64,000 bases of DNA from Pseudanabaena yagii GIHE-NHR1 (lineage in GTDB: Bacteria; Cyanobacteriota; Cyanobacteriia; Pseudanabaenales; Pseudanabaenaceae), in NCBI RefSeq assembly GCF_012863495.1, contig NZ_JAAVJL010000001.1, positions 2,600,001-2,664,000 of the forward strand, written 5' to 3'. The position numbers were made by a program, and so were the translations under genes. The notes under the pieces were generated by a model, which was given only the letters and a program-made list of their open reading frames with translations, was not told the origin of the DNA and did no database searches. Positions 58,101-64,000 of this stretch are shown here, piece after piece (within the stretch, counting starts at the first letter, position 1; each line of letters opens with the position of its first letter).

Positions 58101-59725
58101 ATATTACCGATCGCAAAAACACTGAACTTGCACTTCAAGACCTATCAGATCGTCTGGAATTTTCCCTAAAAGGAGCCAAAATTGGTATTTGGGAATATCA
58201 AATAAATGAAGGGTGCTTGTTGTGGGATGAGCGGATGTTTAGCCTTTATGGAATTTCGCCAGAGGATTTTTCTGGTAAATATGAGGATTGGTTACAGCGC
58301 GTTCATCCCGAAGATCGAGATTGGGTACAGCAGTCTGAACGACAAGCCTATCAAGGATCTAAAGAATGTCGAGTCGAATTTCGGATTATTTGCCCCGATG
58401 GTACAATCCGCTTTATCGATTCCTTCGCTTTCAGCCAATTTAATGCCCAAGGAGAAATTGAAAAGACGATTGGTTTAAACATTGATATCACCGATCGCAA
58501 ACAGACAGAAGCACAACTGCAACACACTAACGAAGAACTGATCAAAGCAACTCGCCTCAAAGATGAGTTTCTTGCCAATATGAGCCATGAATTACGCACC
58601 CCGCTCAACGCTATTTTAGGCATGACGGAAATTCTTCAGGAACAGATTTTTGGTGATTTAAATGATCGGCAACTGCAATCTCTCCACACCATTGAGAAAA
58701 GTAGCAATCACCTACTGGAATTGATTAACGATATTCTGGATGTAGCGAAAATCGAAGCAGGGCAAATTAAGCTATCTTGTCAACCCAGTAATGTCGAAAC
58801 CCTTTGTCAATCGAGTTTAATCTTTATTCAGCAACAAGCCTTCAGCAAAAATATTCAACTGGAGACAGAGATTCCCCCCAACCTACCCGCCATCAACCTT
58901 GATGAACGGCGAATTCGGCAAGTGCTGATTAATCTGCTCAATAATGCCGTCAAATTCACACCGAACGGCGGCAAAATCAGCCTAAAAGTAAGTTACATAA
59001 AATTTCTAGGTAATGCCGCGATCGCCAATGGTAGTGGCATTACCTATGAAACCCTAGAGATGAGCGTCATTGATACTGGGATCGGGATTGCGCCAGATCA
59101 GATCAAACGACTATTTCAACCATTTGTACAGGTGGAGAGCGCCCTCAATCGTAACTACGAAGGTTCGGGATTGGGCTTAGCCCTCGTCAAGCGCTTGGTG
59201 GAACTGCATGGCGGCAAAGTCAGATTAACCAGTGAATTAGGGGTGGGGAGTTGCTTTACGATCGCAATTCCGATCGCGCCGTTCTGTGACTTATCCGTTG
59301 AGCCAGAATCTACACTTTCGACTCACCCTGAGGCGATCAAACCTGAGATCGGTGATGCACCAGTAATTTTACTCGCCGAGGATAATGAGGAGAACATCAA
59401 TACGCTTGCTACTTATTTAAGTCTTAAGGGCTATCGCTTAGTCATCGCCCACAATGGTCGCATGGCGATCGACTTGGCTCAACAAACCCACCCCGATCTA
59501 ATTTTAATGGATATTCAAATGCCAGAAATGGATGGCTTGGAAGCTATCCAGCGAATTCGTCAAATACCTGAGTTAGCTGATACGCCGATCATTGCATTGA
59601 CCGCACTAGCAATGTCTGGTGATCGCGATCGGTGCATCGCGGTGGGTGCAAATGACTATCTCAGTAAACCAGTGTCACTGAAACAGCTAGTCAAGAAAAT
59701 CAACGGCTACTTGACGGAGCCTTAA
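55193..59725 (+). CDS. CBS-GAF-multi-PAS hybrid histidine kinase
   Basis: A 1510-residue kinase. Order: two CBS motifs (about 1-150; VLGILTQKDVMRLV), GAF (about 170-325; no cyanobacteriochrome cysteines), coiled coil (NRVQVRTQELQEREQ), about six PAS/PAC units each ending in an ISDRK or ITDRK-type linker, HisKA (NMSHELRTPLNAIL, His1132), HATPase (GSGLGLALVKRL) and a C-terminal receiver with phospho-Asp in MDIQMPEMDG. The ATG at 55193 is preferred over a TTG at 55148. CBS input suggests adenine nucleotide sensing; PAS inputs are unknown. Its HisKA-REC end is closely related to that of the kinase at 23364. No response regulator partner is adjacent. Confidence 0.9.
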   Translation: MLSNLDAAIVRNPLMARADATVLSAVEQMINLSRQEIDEENGSTTCVVIVSDELKVLGILTQKDVMRLVAQQQPIAKLTLRQFLKQHRSPSASPIISESDLRDFRNINAAINHFESLKITHLAIAIVDAQEQLVGMLFYESLKRLRDSIIHQATASLLAIQQKIHERIAKVEPLQDVLVDLLQTMETYLRGSSCSITLCRDGRLGDIVAPSLPPDYARIVSEMGLPIAEGVGSCGTAAFRRELVVVTDIDSDPLWRNDKSFVLCYGLQACTSIPIFASNRTLLGTFGIYYREQKAPQAQELVWIAQAANIAGIVIERDRATQALQQLNQDLENRVQVRTQELQEREQFLQTVLDTFPLSVFWKDLNSVYLGCNQNFLDDAGLSTIAQIIGKTDNELPWGETEADFYRANDRAVIESQTAKLRIEETQHHADGEIIWTETNKIPLRNLQGEVIGVLGTYQDISDRKAAELAVQASEAKFRRITESVPGMIFRYVLHPDGRDELVYVSPQVQQIYELTPEAVLQDMSCLWARIHTEDVPKMQMAVQDSAASLQPFFVEGRLLLSGDRVKWIQVSSKPDRQENGDVIWDGVVIDISDRKRLEQKQTRLTAILESTPDYIGMANTKGEILWHNRHLKELRPELDNGEEHRFISECHPDWVNQIIFEQALPTAIEKGSWAGELALLDGTGKEIPVSQVIVAHKSASGMVESFSTIMRDISDRKAAEKALTHKQSHLAALINNIPHIAWIKDEQSRVIAVNEPFAQAFGVSAEELVGKTDFDIFPADLAQAYHDDDVEVLQSGKRKVVVERGARADGTLGWFETTKTPFRDDQLNIAGTVGIAADITDLKTMELSLKASERRYASLAAAAPVAIFRFDTPLNCVYVNERWSDLSGRSMESALGHGWMESLHPDDSEQRIAEWTEYYANSNPESQIIHGSEGRQLRPDGSTVWSYIQVAKEFDNDGNVVGYIGTLTDITDRKNTELALQDLSDRLEFSLKGAKIGIWEYQINEGCLLWDERMFSLYGISPEDFSGKYEDWLQRVHPEDRDWVQQSERQAYQGSKECRVEFRIICPDGTIRFIDSFAFSQFNAQGEIEKTIGLNIDITDRKQTEAQLQHTNEELIKATRLKDEFLANMSHELRTPLNAILGMTEILQEQIFGDLNDRQLQSLHTIEKSSNHLLELINDILDVAKIEAGQIKLSCQPSNVETLCQSSLIFIQQQAFSKNIQLETEIPPNLPAINLDERRIRQVLINLLNNAVKFTPNGGKISLKVSYIKFLGNAAIANGSGITYETLEMSVIDTGIGIAPDQIKRLFQPFVQVESALNRNYEGSGLGLALVKRLVELHGGKVRLTSELGVGSCFTIAIPIAPFCDLSVEPESTLSTHPEAIKPEIGDAPVILLAEDNEENINTLATYLSLKGYRLVIAHNGRMAIDLAQQTHPDLILMDIQMPEMDGLEAIQRIRQIPELADTPIIALTALAMSGDRDRCIAVGANDYLSKPVSLKQLVKKINGYLTEP

Positions 59726-59726
59726 T

Positions 59727-59900
59727 TTAAAGATGCGATCGCAGTGAGTAGCTAGGCGCAAGATAAAGATCGACTATATCGCCTACACATAGAATCTTCT
59801 CTACTTGAGCCATTTGAAAGAAATGGAGCGCTATTTCAAGATAATCTGCTTCAGCATGAACATCTCCAATAAGTCCAATCTCTTCAAAACACATATTCAT
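59727..59900 (-). pseudogene. Metallophosphoesterase N-terminal fragment
   Basis: A 57-residue frame starts MNMCFEEIGLIGDVHAEADY and contains KILCVGDIVD, the first two metal motifs (GDxH and GDxxD) of calcineurin-like phosphoesterases. It then ends after unrelated residues where the family needs GNHE and later histidines. It is a truncated relic, not a functional enzyme. Its end lies next to AGTAGCTAGGCG, a fragment of the palindromic element at 18464. Confidence 0.7.
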
Positions 59901-60022
59901 TATTTGATATCCCTTCTCATTTCAACTGAATAGAAAATTGTTTCTTCTCTTTTGCGATAAGCTCGATCATACTTAAAATAATCCTAGATACTTTGCTCAA
60001 AAAGGCGATCGCAAAAAATATA

Positions 60023-60330
60023 TTAGTAGGCAACAGGTTGTTTCTTACACATAACATATAGCGGATGACGTGGATAACCAGCTTTTGTAATTCCTAAACA
60101 GTGAGGTTGAATATTGTGTTTAGATATCAACTCCAAAACAAGGCGATCGCGTTGCATTAACTTCCCGTTATTCCCCCAAGCAACAACAACCTGATCGGCT
60201 GACTTAATCGCCTTTTTTTAATAGCGATCGCTCTGTTTCCCACAGGATCAATTGCTTGTCTAAGATCTGATGGCTTCGCTGTAAATCTCCACAACAAACA
60301 TCTATAAACACTCAATAACCTAGAACACAC
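60023..60330 (-). pseudogene. DUF1643 family protein remnant, frameshifted
   Basis: The C-terminal part reads ADQVVVAWGNNGKLMQRDRL, then ISKHNIQPHCLGITKAGYPRHPLYV, the highly characteristic DUF1643 end (AWG..G, LG.TK.G.PRHPLY). Upstream, in another frame, is FTAKPSDLRQAIDPVGN, which matches the preceding KPSDLR..DPVG segment. The frames are separated by a run of seven T residues near 60213, where a slippage mutation is likely. The N-terminal half is unrecognisable. Confidence 0.75.
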
Positions 60331-60490
60331 AACACTACTGAAGTCTACTCTCGTAAAACCTGCAATAACGATGATTTCAATCTTTGCCTGTATATTTAGA
60401 CAGTCAATCAAGAAGGACAAACTACCTAAGGACGGTAATCAGCCAAATTGCGATCGGGTATCCCTACAGATAGATTAGTCTTAAAAAGAC

Positions 60491-60520
60491 TTTACAAAAC
60501 TACATAGTCAACATTACATT
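60491..60520 (+). promoter_or_regulatory. Possible promoter of psbA copy 2
   Basis: TTTACA (60491-60496), 18 bases, TACATT (60515-60520), about 55 bases before the ATG. It is weaker than the copy 1 promoter and unrelated in sequence, so the two psbA genes are probably regulated differently. Confidence 0.45.
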
Positions 60521-60574
60521 AGTCACATAGCGCAAGCTAATCATAAATTTTTAATTCACCGCAATCATAAAACA

Positions 60575-61657
60575 ATGACAACAGCAGTACAAAGACGCGA
60601 AAGCGCGTCACTGTGGGATCAGTTTTGCAATTGGGTCACCAGCACCGAAAACCGCCTCTATGTAGGTTGGTTCGGCGTAATCATGATCCCTTGCTTACTC
60701 GCAGCGACCATTTGCTTCATCATCGCATTCATCGCAGCCCCTCCTGTCGATATTGACGGAATCCGTGAACCAGTAGCAGGTAGCTTGCTATTCGGAAACA
60801 ACATGATTTCTGGCGCAGTTGTACCATCTTCAAACGCAATTGGCCTGCACTTTTACCCCATTTGGGAAGCAGATAGCCTCGACGAATGGCTATACAACGG
60901 TGGACCATACCAATTGGTAATTTTCCACTTCTTGCTCGGCATTTTCTGCTACATGGGACGTGAATGGGAATTGTCTTACCGTCTCGGTATGCGTCCTTGG
61001 ATCGCAGTAGCATACTCCGCACCAGTAGCAGCAGCAACCGCAGTATTCTTGATCTACCCAATCGGACAAGGCTCCTTCTCAGACGGTATGCCTTTGGGAA
61101 TCTCTGGAACCTTCAACTTCATGATCGTATTCCAAGCAGAGCACAACATCTTGATGCATCCTTTCCACATGTTGGGAGTAGCAGGTGTGTTCGGCGGTTC
61201 GTTGTTCAGTGCAATGCACGGTTCATTGGTAACCAGCAGCTTGATTCGTGAAACCACCGAAAACGAAAGCCAAAACTCGGGTTACAAGTTCGGACAAGAA
61301 GAAGAAACCTACAACATCGTTGCAGCACACGGCTACTTCGGTCGTTTGATTTTCCAATACGCTTCTTTCAGCAACAGCCGTCAATTGCACTTCTTCTTGG
61401 CACTATGGCCAGTAGTCGGCATTTGGTTCACCGCATTGGGCGTAAGCACAATGGCATTCAACTTGAACGGATTCAACTTCAACCAGTCTATCTCTGATAG
61501 CCAAGGTCGTGTTGTACCTTCTTGGGCAGACGTAATCAACCGCGCAAACTTGGGTATGGAAGTAATGCACGAGCGCAACGCTCACAACTTCCCACTCGAT
61601 TTGGCAGCAGTTGATGTAGCTCCTGTAGCTATGAGCGCTCCTGCTATCAACGGTTAA
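60575..61657 (+). CDS. psbA: Photosystem II D1 protein, copy 2
   Basis: Identical in protein sequence to copy 1 (52639), including Glu130, Tyr161, His198 and the Ala344 processing site. Nucleotide identity extends about 14 bases past the stop (TAATCTTCGAGATT) and then breaks; the leaders share only a few bases before the ATG. Such sharp borders are expected from gene conversion between duplicated genes. It ends with its own terminator. Confidence 0.99.
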   Translation: MTTAVQRRESASLWDQFCNWVTSTENRLYVGWFGVIMIPCLLAATICFIIAFIAAPPVDIDGIREPVAGSLLFGNNMISGAVVPSSNAIGLHFYPIWEADSLDEWLYNGGPYQLVIFHFLLGIFCYMGREWELSYRLGMRPWIAVAYSAPVAAATAVFLIYPIGQGSFSDGMPLGISGTFNFMIVFQAEHNILMHPFHMLGVAGVFGGSLFSAMHGSLVTSSLIRETTENESQNSGYKFGQEEETYNIVAAHGYFGRLIFQYASFSNSRQLHFFLALWPVVGIWFTALGVSTMAFNLNGFNFNQSISDSQGRVVPSWADVINRANLGMEVMHERNAHNFPLDLAAVDVAPVAMSAPAING

Positions 61658-61675
61658 TCTTCGAGATTAGTCTCT

Positions 61676-61719
61676 ATAAATAAAAAAGCCTCTCCGCAAG
61701 GAGAGGCTTTTTTATTTAT
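61676..61719 (+). terminator. Terminator after psbA copy 2
   Basis: A 20-bp perfect stem, ATAAATAAAAAAGCCTCTCC with its complement and a GCAA loop, contains a T-tract. Confidence 0.88.
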
Positions 61720-61786
61720 AAATCTCACCTTACGCAGATGGAAAATTTGCCCTCACCCCCCAGCCCCCTGTCCCGCAAGGCGAGGG
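61720..61786. repeat. Left half of a long dispersed inverted repeat
   Basis: AATCTCACCTTACGCAGA is followed by GCCCTCACCCCCCAGCCCC and CTGTCCCGCAAGGCGAGGG. Its complement-like partner is at 63100-63178 (GAGAGGGGCTAGGGGTGAGGGC then TCTGCGTAAGATGACTTATA). The ISAs1 element lies between the two halves. Confidence 0.7.
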
Positions 61787-63068
61787 CAGGGTGGTTTCAT
61801 TTTCGGGAAGTGATAGTGAGAAGGGATTACAGAAAAACAGCAAAGCCAAAATAGTAAAAAATGGTCTGTTAAGAGCTAAACAAAAAGCAAAACCAGACCA
61901 TGAACTTTATAGAACAATTAAAGCAGATCCCAGACCATCGGAAAAGTAAAGGTAAGCGACATCCACTATGGCTAGTCATGTGCTTAACCTTGCTGGGAGT
62001 ATTGTGTAATTATCACGGATATCGACCCTTAGCAGATTTCTGTGAGAAACATTGGCAAACCCTACAAACAAGGCTAGAGCTAGCACCAGAGAGTCGAATC
62101 CCGTCATATTCGACCTTTCGTCGTGTCATTCAAGGAGTAGAAATTGAGCCAATAGTTAAACTATTTAACGAGTGGTGTAGAAATAGCTATACAGGCGAAT
62201 CAGGGCAATGGCTGGCGATGGACGGAAAAAGCATCAAATGTACTGTCTCCAATCAGACTGATTCTAGGCAAAACTTTACCAGTACCGTATCAGCCTTTAC
62301 CCATGAAACGGGAGAAGTAATAGCCCTTGCCGTATCCGAAAACAAACAAATTAGTGAAATCGAAGTCGTTAAACAAGTGATTACCTCTTTACAAGGGCAG
62401 AAAGCCTCTTTCACCCTAGATGCCTTACATTGCCAAAAAGATACGGTGAAATTAATTGTTGAACAGGAACAGCATTATTTGATTGCGCTCAAAAATAATC
62501 AACCGAATTTGCTCAAGATTTTGGATAACTTACATCAAACCACGGAAGCCCTTAGCTATGCTGAAGAGTTTGACAAATCTCATAGCCGTCAAGTGCGCCG
62601 TCGCGTTTGGGTTTATCCTGCGCCGACTCACCTACGTAAACAATGGTCGTCTCTACAGTCTTTGATTTATGTGGAACGCGAGGGCTGGCGTGATGACAAG
62701 CCTTTTGTCGAATCAGTTGGTTATATTTCTGACTTGTCTCTCAAGGCGGCTCAGTTTCTTGACCCGATTCGCCTACACTGGGGCATTGAAAATCGCTTAC
62801 ATTGGGTGCGCGATGTCCTTTTTCAAGAGGATACGGGGTTACGTCGTGGTGGTAATGCTCCTACTATTTGGGCAATTATTCACTGTTTTATCATGACCAC
62901 TGTTCGTCGCCTTGGCTTTCGGACGATTCCTCAGGGGCAACGGGTTCTCGCGAATCAGGTTCATCAAGTTTTTGATATTCTCTCCTGCTCTTATTCTTAC
63001 TGATTTCCTCCTTCTAAATTTTCTGCTTCTCCCTTCCTGCTTGCTTTTCCGAAAATGAAACCACCCTG
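61787..63068 (+). mobile_element. ISAs1-family insertion sequence
   Basis: A 1282-bp element. Its 20-bp perfect inverted ends, CAGGGTGGTTTCATTTTCGG, start with the CAGGGT expected for the family, and it holds a single intact transposase gene. The flanks carry a 19-bp direct repeat, CTGTCCCGCAAGGCGAGGG (61768-61786 and 63069-63087), longer than the usual 8-10 bp duplication. It is inserted into a GC-rich dispersed repeat. Confidence 0.93.
61900..63003 (+). CDS. ISAs1-family transposase
   Basis: A 367-residue transposase of the ISAs1 (H-repeat-associated) family. The N-terminal domain contains FIEQLKQIPDHRKSKGKRH and YSTFRRVIQG. The catalytic part has LAMDGKSIK (first Asp), FTLDALHCQKDTVKLI (second Asp) and HWGIENRLHWVRDVLFQED (Glu region). 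It is full length with no frameshift, so mobility is possible. Confidence 0.93.
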   Translation: MNFIEQLKQIPDHRKSKGKRHPLWLVMCLTLLGVLCNYHGYRPLADFCEKHWQTLQTRLELAPESRIPSYSTFRRVIQGVEIEPIVKLFNEWCRNSYTGESGQWLAMDGKSIKCTVSNQTDSRQNFTSTVSAFTHETGEVIALAVSENKQISEIEVVKQVITSLQGQKASFTLDALHCQKDTVKLIVEQEQHYLIALKNNQPNLLKILDNLHQTTEALSYAEEFDKSHSRQVRRRVWVYPAPTHLRKQWSSLQSLIYVEREGWRDDKPFVESVGYISDLSLKAAQFLDPIRLHWGIENRLHWVRDVLFQEDTGLRRGGNAPTIWAIIHCFIMTTVRRLGFRTIPQGQRVLANQVHQVFDILSCSYSY

Positions 63069-63178
63069 CTGTCCCGCAAGGCGAGGGGGAGAAAGATTTA
63101 ATTATTTTCTTGTTCCCCTCTCCTGCGGGAGAGGGGCTAGGGGTGAGGGCTTTACTAACCTTCTGCGTAAGATGACTT
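63069..63178. repeat. Right half of the dispersed inverted repeat
   Basis: It begins with the second copy of the 19-bp direct repeat and contains a hairpin-forming CCCCTCTCCTGCGGGAGAGGGG followed by TAGGGGTGAGGGC and TCTGCGTAAG. Its right end overlaps the last codons of lipB. Confidence 0.7.
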
Positions 63179-63859
63179 ATAAATATCTCGTTGAAGTTGC
63201 ATTTCCAAATTAAATATTTCGGCAAAGGTTTGAGCGATCGCCTTTTTTACCTGCTCAAAATCAACATTAATTGCAAATTGATTGAGATTACATACTTGGC
63301 AATTGCTAATGCCACATGGCACGATGCGATCAAAGCCTGATAAATCCATGCAGACATTCAAGGCAAAGCCATGCATCGTAATCCATTGACTGACCTTGAT
63401 TCCAACCTGAGCGATTTTCTGATACTGACCTGCTTGATCGATCCATACGCCAGTTAAACCTTGAATCCGTTGTGATTTGACATCATAACTAGCGAGGACT
63501 TGAATAATAACTTCTTCCATTTGTCGCAAATACCAATGTAAATCACGCTGATGATGTTCCAAGTTCAAGATGGGATAGGCGACTAACTGCCCGATCGCAT
63601 GGTGGGTAACTTCGCCACCGCGCTCAATGCGATGACATTCGATGTCAGGATCATCAGGATTGAACTTGAGAAACTCTAAGCTTGAACCTTGACCAAGAGT
63701 ATAGACAGCAGGATGTTCCAATAGCAATAACACATCGGGCAAGTCTTTTCCCTCACGCCTTGCTTGCTTGCGTTCCTCTACTAGTTCTTTTTGCCATTGC
63801 CATGCTGTTAGATAGGGAATAGGGCGATCGCTTTGGTACAGTAAGCAAGTTCGTTGCAT
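63155..63859 (-). CDS. lipB: Lipoyl(octanoyl) transferase
   Basis: This enzyme transfers the octanoyl group from acyl carrier protein to lipoyl domains of 2-oxoacid dehydrogenases and GcvH. At 234 residues it shows RGGEVTHHAIGQLVAYPIL (substrate pocket), KIAQVGIKVSQWITMHGFALNV with the catalytic Lys, and IVPCGI with the acyl-accepting Cys. Its last residues (KSSYAEG) are encoded by the end of a dispersed repeat, so the native C-terminus may have been altered slightly. Confidence 0.94.
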   Translation of the reverse strand: MQRTCLLYQSDRPIPYLTAWQWQKELVEERKQARREGKDLPDVLLLLEHPAVYTLGQGSSLEFLKFNPDDPDIECHRIERGGEVTHHAIGQLVAYPILNLEHHQRDLHWYLRQMEEVIIQVLASYDVKSQRIQGLTGVWIDQAGQYQKIAQVGIKVSQWITMHGFALNVCMDLSGFDRIVPCGISNCQVCNLNQFAINVDFEQVKKAIAQTFAEIFNLEMQLQRDIYKSSYAEG

Positions 63860-63885
63860 ATCAAGCTTCTTTCAAAAGTATTAGG

Positions 63886-63969
63886 GTTTTCAAATGAGTA
63901 TGCACTCGTTTGAAAACAAAAAATCAATGTTTGTGTTTTTAATTGTGCCGTAGGCACAATTAAAAACAC
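63886..63969. repeat. Two adjacent palindromes upstream of lipB
   Basis: GTTTTCAAATGAGT/ACTCGTTTGAAAAC (63886-63917, one G-T pair) is followed by a perfect 17-bp stem GTGTTTTTAATTGTGCC with loop GTA (63933-63969). They lie 5' to lipB, so they are not its terminator; an adjacent gene may end outside the window. Confidence 0.75.
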
Positions 63970-64000
63970 TGGGTTCATTAAAGGGAAAATCGATCATCCT

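Larger units (their letters stand above)
59901..60574. other. Degraded region upstream of psbA copy 2
   Basis: No intact gene. It contains a frameshifted DUF1643 relic (60023-60330), several HIP1 octamers and, in the last 100 bases, the promoter of psbA copy 2. Confidence 0.6.

Overview
The window is chromosomal DNA of a photosynthetic cyanobacterium. It carries psbA (two copies), psbB, psbT, a Rubisco activase-like gene, acyl-lipid desaturases desC and desB, glnB with an NtcA box, and the cyanobacterial 2-oxoglutarate decarboxylase/succinate-semialdehyde dehydrogenase pair. The HIP1 octamer GCGATCGC occurs throughout. Moderate GC, dense intergenic palindromes and the gene content suggest a Pseudanabaena-like filamentous lineage, but the genus is an inference.

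Layout. 1-9 kb: uvrA, a cupin protein, accA, an FkbM methyltransferase, der, a small conserved gene and IS copy 1 (IS5 family, IS903-like). 9-18 kb: dxr, desC, an autoregulated merR, a decayed Uma2 fragment, the SSADH/2-OGDC pair that bridges the cyanobacterial TCA cycle, desB and recQ. 18-27 kb: signalling, with an FHA-GGDEF-EAL protein, an M61 peptidase and a large hybrid histidine kinase whose first GAF has both cysteine motifs of a DXCF cyanobacteriochrome. 27-37 kb: mutL with an AAA ATPase, a PacL-type cation pump, glnB, a molybdoenzyme/cytochrome b pair, a low-complexity lipoprotein and glycerate kinase. 37-40 kb: psbB-psbT and the activase. 40-44 kb: a four-gene cluster (two cysteine hydrolases, an ABC ATPase without permeases, a cupin). 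44-51 kb: Uma2, IS copy 2, ppk2, and a polysaccharide cluster (SLBB export protein, UDP-xylose synthase, UDP-glucose dehydrogenase). 51-64 kb: HAD hydrolase, ribE, ndk, psbA copy 1, a toxin-antitoxin locus, gene remnants, a second large hybrid kinase, more remnants, psbA copy 2, an ISAs1 element inside an older repeat, and lipB.

Three insertion sequences can be defined to the base. Two identical IS5 copies have perfect 9-bp target duplications. One ISAs1 element has 20-bp perfect inverted repeats and a surprisingly long 19-bp flanking direct repeat. Several gene remnants (Uma2, alpha/beta hydrolase, metallophosphoesterase, DUF1643) cluster beside mobile or duplicated DNA. Nearly every intergenic gap holds a perfect or near-perfect palindrome with a three-base loop; some are ordinary terminators, but others lack T-tracts or are nested or overlapping.

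The most promising loci for new biology are the cyanobacteriochrome-type hybrid kinase, the cysteine hydrolase/ABC/cupin cluster, the palindrome families (including one read in frame inside uvrA) and the duplicated psbA pair. I found no tRNA, rRNA, CRISPR array or prophage.
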